Under the pieces are notes generated by a model, which saw only the letters and a program-made list of their open reading frames with translations, had not been told where the DNA came from and did not search any database. A stretch of DNA of 64,000 nt, from IMG/VR virus record IMGVR_UViG_3300021057_000011, positions 1 through 64,000 of that record; one strand, 5' to 3'. Positions 63,211 to 64,000 of this stretch are shown in pieces. A program made the translations under genes and the position numbers. The DNA comes from a virus. How positions within the stretch are numbered: position 1 is the first letter of the stretch; each line of letters starts with the position of its first letter.

Positions 63211-64000
63211 TTAGCCGTCGTTCGGTTCGAGCTGCAGCATCAGGTAGCCGACCGTGTCCAGCGGCGCGAAGGAGCTGGTCGTGACCTGCATTCCGATCAC
63301 GTCCCCGGCGGCCACGGCGTAGTTGCTGTGCAGGCCGTAGGCGACCGTGGCGGAATCCTTCTGGGTATCCGTCCCGTCGATGACCAGATTCAAGCCCGTC
63401 TGCGTCAAGGCCGTACCGTTGACCGTGGGCTTGACCGTGATCGAGCCGGCGGTCCGAGCGTTTTTCATCCGGATGCTCGCCCCGACGAGATAGCCCGCGC
63501 GGGGGGCGGTGAATTCCATCACCTGCGCATCGGTGAGCTGGTTCTGACCGTCGAGATAAAACGTCTGCAAAAACTGCTCGCGGCGGCGGGTGGTTTTCTG
63601 CTCGACGAAGTTGATGTTGCTGCTGCCGACGGTCAGGCCGCCCATGGAATCGAGCAGCCAGACCGTGTTGCCAAACCGGGTCCCCTCGGTGATGCCGACG
63701 AGCACCGTGGCGTTGACTTCGGCCGAGGTGTCCATGTCGCTGTGGCGGACCCAGGTGCCGTTGGCCCCCGTCCCCAGGGTCTGGATCGTGTAGAGGCCGT
63801 TTTCGGTCGCATCGGTGTTGCCGGCGACCAGCACGGTGTCGGAGCCCGTCAGGGAGATCCCATCGTAGGTGTCCGGGGCGCTGCCGGCGAGGGTGATGTT
63901 GGTGGTCGTGACCACGCGGGCCTTGTGGGTGATTTTGTTGGTGTTGCCACCGACGCCATTGCCGCCAACGTCCTGCAGGGTATCGCCGCTGGGCAGCGGT
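63211..64000 (-). CDS. Tail protein, 5' end beyond window
   Basis: The reading frame continues to the window edge without a stop or a convincing start (VGGNGVGGNTNKITHKARVV precedes TTTNITLAGS), so the visible 263 codons are the C-terminal part. A conserved phage tail domain is seen: a VTTTNITLAG start, DTVLVAGNTDATENGLYTI, W.RHSDMDTSAEV. The C-terminal 120 residues (AGYLVGASIRMKNARTAGSI) are a beta-rich tip domain. Structural, fibre or baseplate. Confidence 0.75.
   Translation of the reverse strand, partial: PLPSGDTLQDVGGNGVGGNTNKITHKARVVTTTNITLAGSAPDTYDGISLTGSDTVLVAGNTDATENGLYTIQTLGTGANGTWVRHSDMDTSAEVNATVLVGITEGTRFGNTVWLLDSMGGLTVGSSNINFVEQKTTRRREQFLQTFYLDGQNQLTDAQVMEFTAPRAGYLVGASIRMKNARTAGSITVKPTVNGTALTQTGLNLVIDGTDTQKDSATVAYGLHSNYAVAAGDVIGMQVTTSSFAPLDTVGYLMLQLEPNDG

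Overview
This window is a 64 kb piece of a large double-stranded DNA phage or prophage genome at roughly 58-60 percent G+C. The evidence is a phage-type replisome with recombination enzymes, a tail-fibre module at the right end, a large serine recombinase, and about 130 tightly packed genes. All but one are on the minus strand. Most are under 150 codons and join through 1-4 base stop/start overlaps (TGATG, ATGA, GTGA), so translational coupling is the rule. Shine-Dalgarno sites are strong (AGGAGG type) and rho-independent terminators are common. The host cannot be named from this sequence. The serine recombinase suggests a temperate phage, and a SpoVS-like gene is compatible with, but does not prove, a host from a lineage that carries that family. 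Positions 1 and 64000 both cut through genes.

Transcription runs right to left. 64.0-60.3 kb: virion module with a truncated tail protein, a C1q-like fibre protein, a beta-helix spike-like protein and a small unknown protein, followed by a membrane/coiled-coil protein and a degenerate response-regulator receiver, ending at 59.4 kb. 59.4-58.9 kb: a control region with three terminators, an inverted repeat and GGTTAA/TCTAGGTTATG motifs. 58.9-53.2 kb: small unknown genes, an OB-fold SSB and an A+T-richer HNH endonuclease. 53.1-33.4 kb: replication and recombination, including initiator-like protein, helicase loader, DUF932-like protein, DnaB-like helicase, primase, SF2 helicase, putative gp32-like ssDNA-binding protein, PolA, RecA-like recombinase, small PD-(D/E)XK nuclease, Cas4-like nuclease, RuvC-like resolvase and a SpoVS-like protein. 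33.1-29.0 kb: a TGT/DpdA-like protein, a neighbour sharing its cysteine module, and a gp88-like protein. 28.7-28.1 kb: a second control region with T-tracts phased at about 20 bp, the same motifs, and a plus-strand 18-codon hydrophobic micro-ORF.

28.1-0 kb: about 70 small accessory genes, mostly unrecognised. They include a DUF2786 protein, a SLOG/YspA-like protein, two XRE-type HTH proteins, the serine recombinase, a DUF1599 (nucleotide modification associated domain 1) protein, a DUF3850/ASCH-like protein and many zinc-ribbon mini-proteins. Several small families are locally duplicated.

The strongest candidates for something new are: (1) a minus-strand structured RNA of about 265 nt at 21.29-21.55 kb, with UUCG/UCCG/GAAA-capped hairpins, a 7-bp long-range closing helix and a promoter whose predicted start falls at the first helix; (2) two 17-18 residue hydrophobic peptides with strong ribosome sites and similar aromatic/arginine tails; (3) the paired control regions; (4) the TGT/DpdA-like gene sharing a cysteine module with its neighbour; and (5) replication enzymes with substituted key residues (PolA motif A E to Q, RecA catalytic E to Q). 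No tRNA gene and no CRISPR array were recognised.
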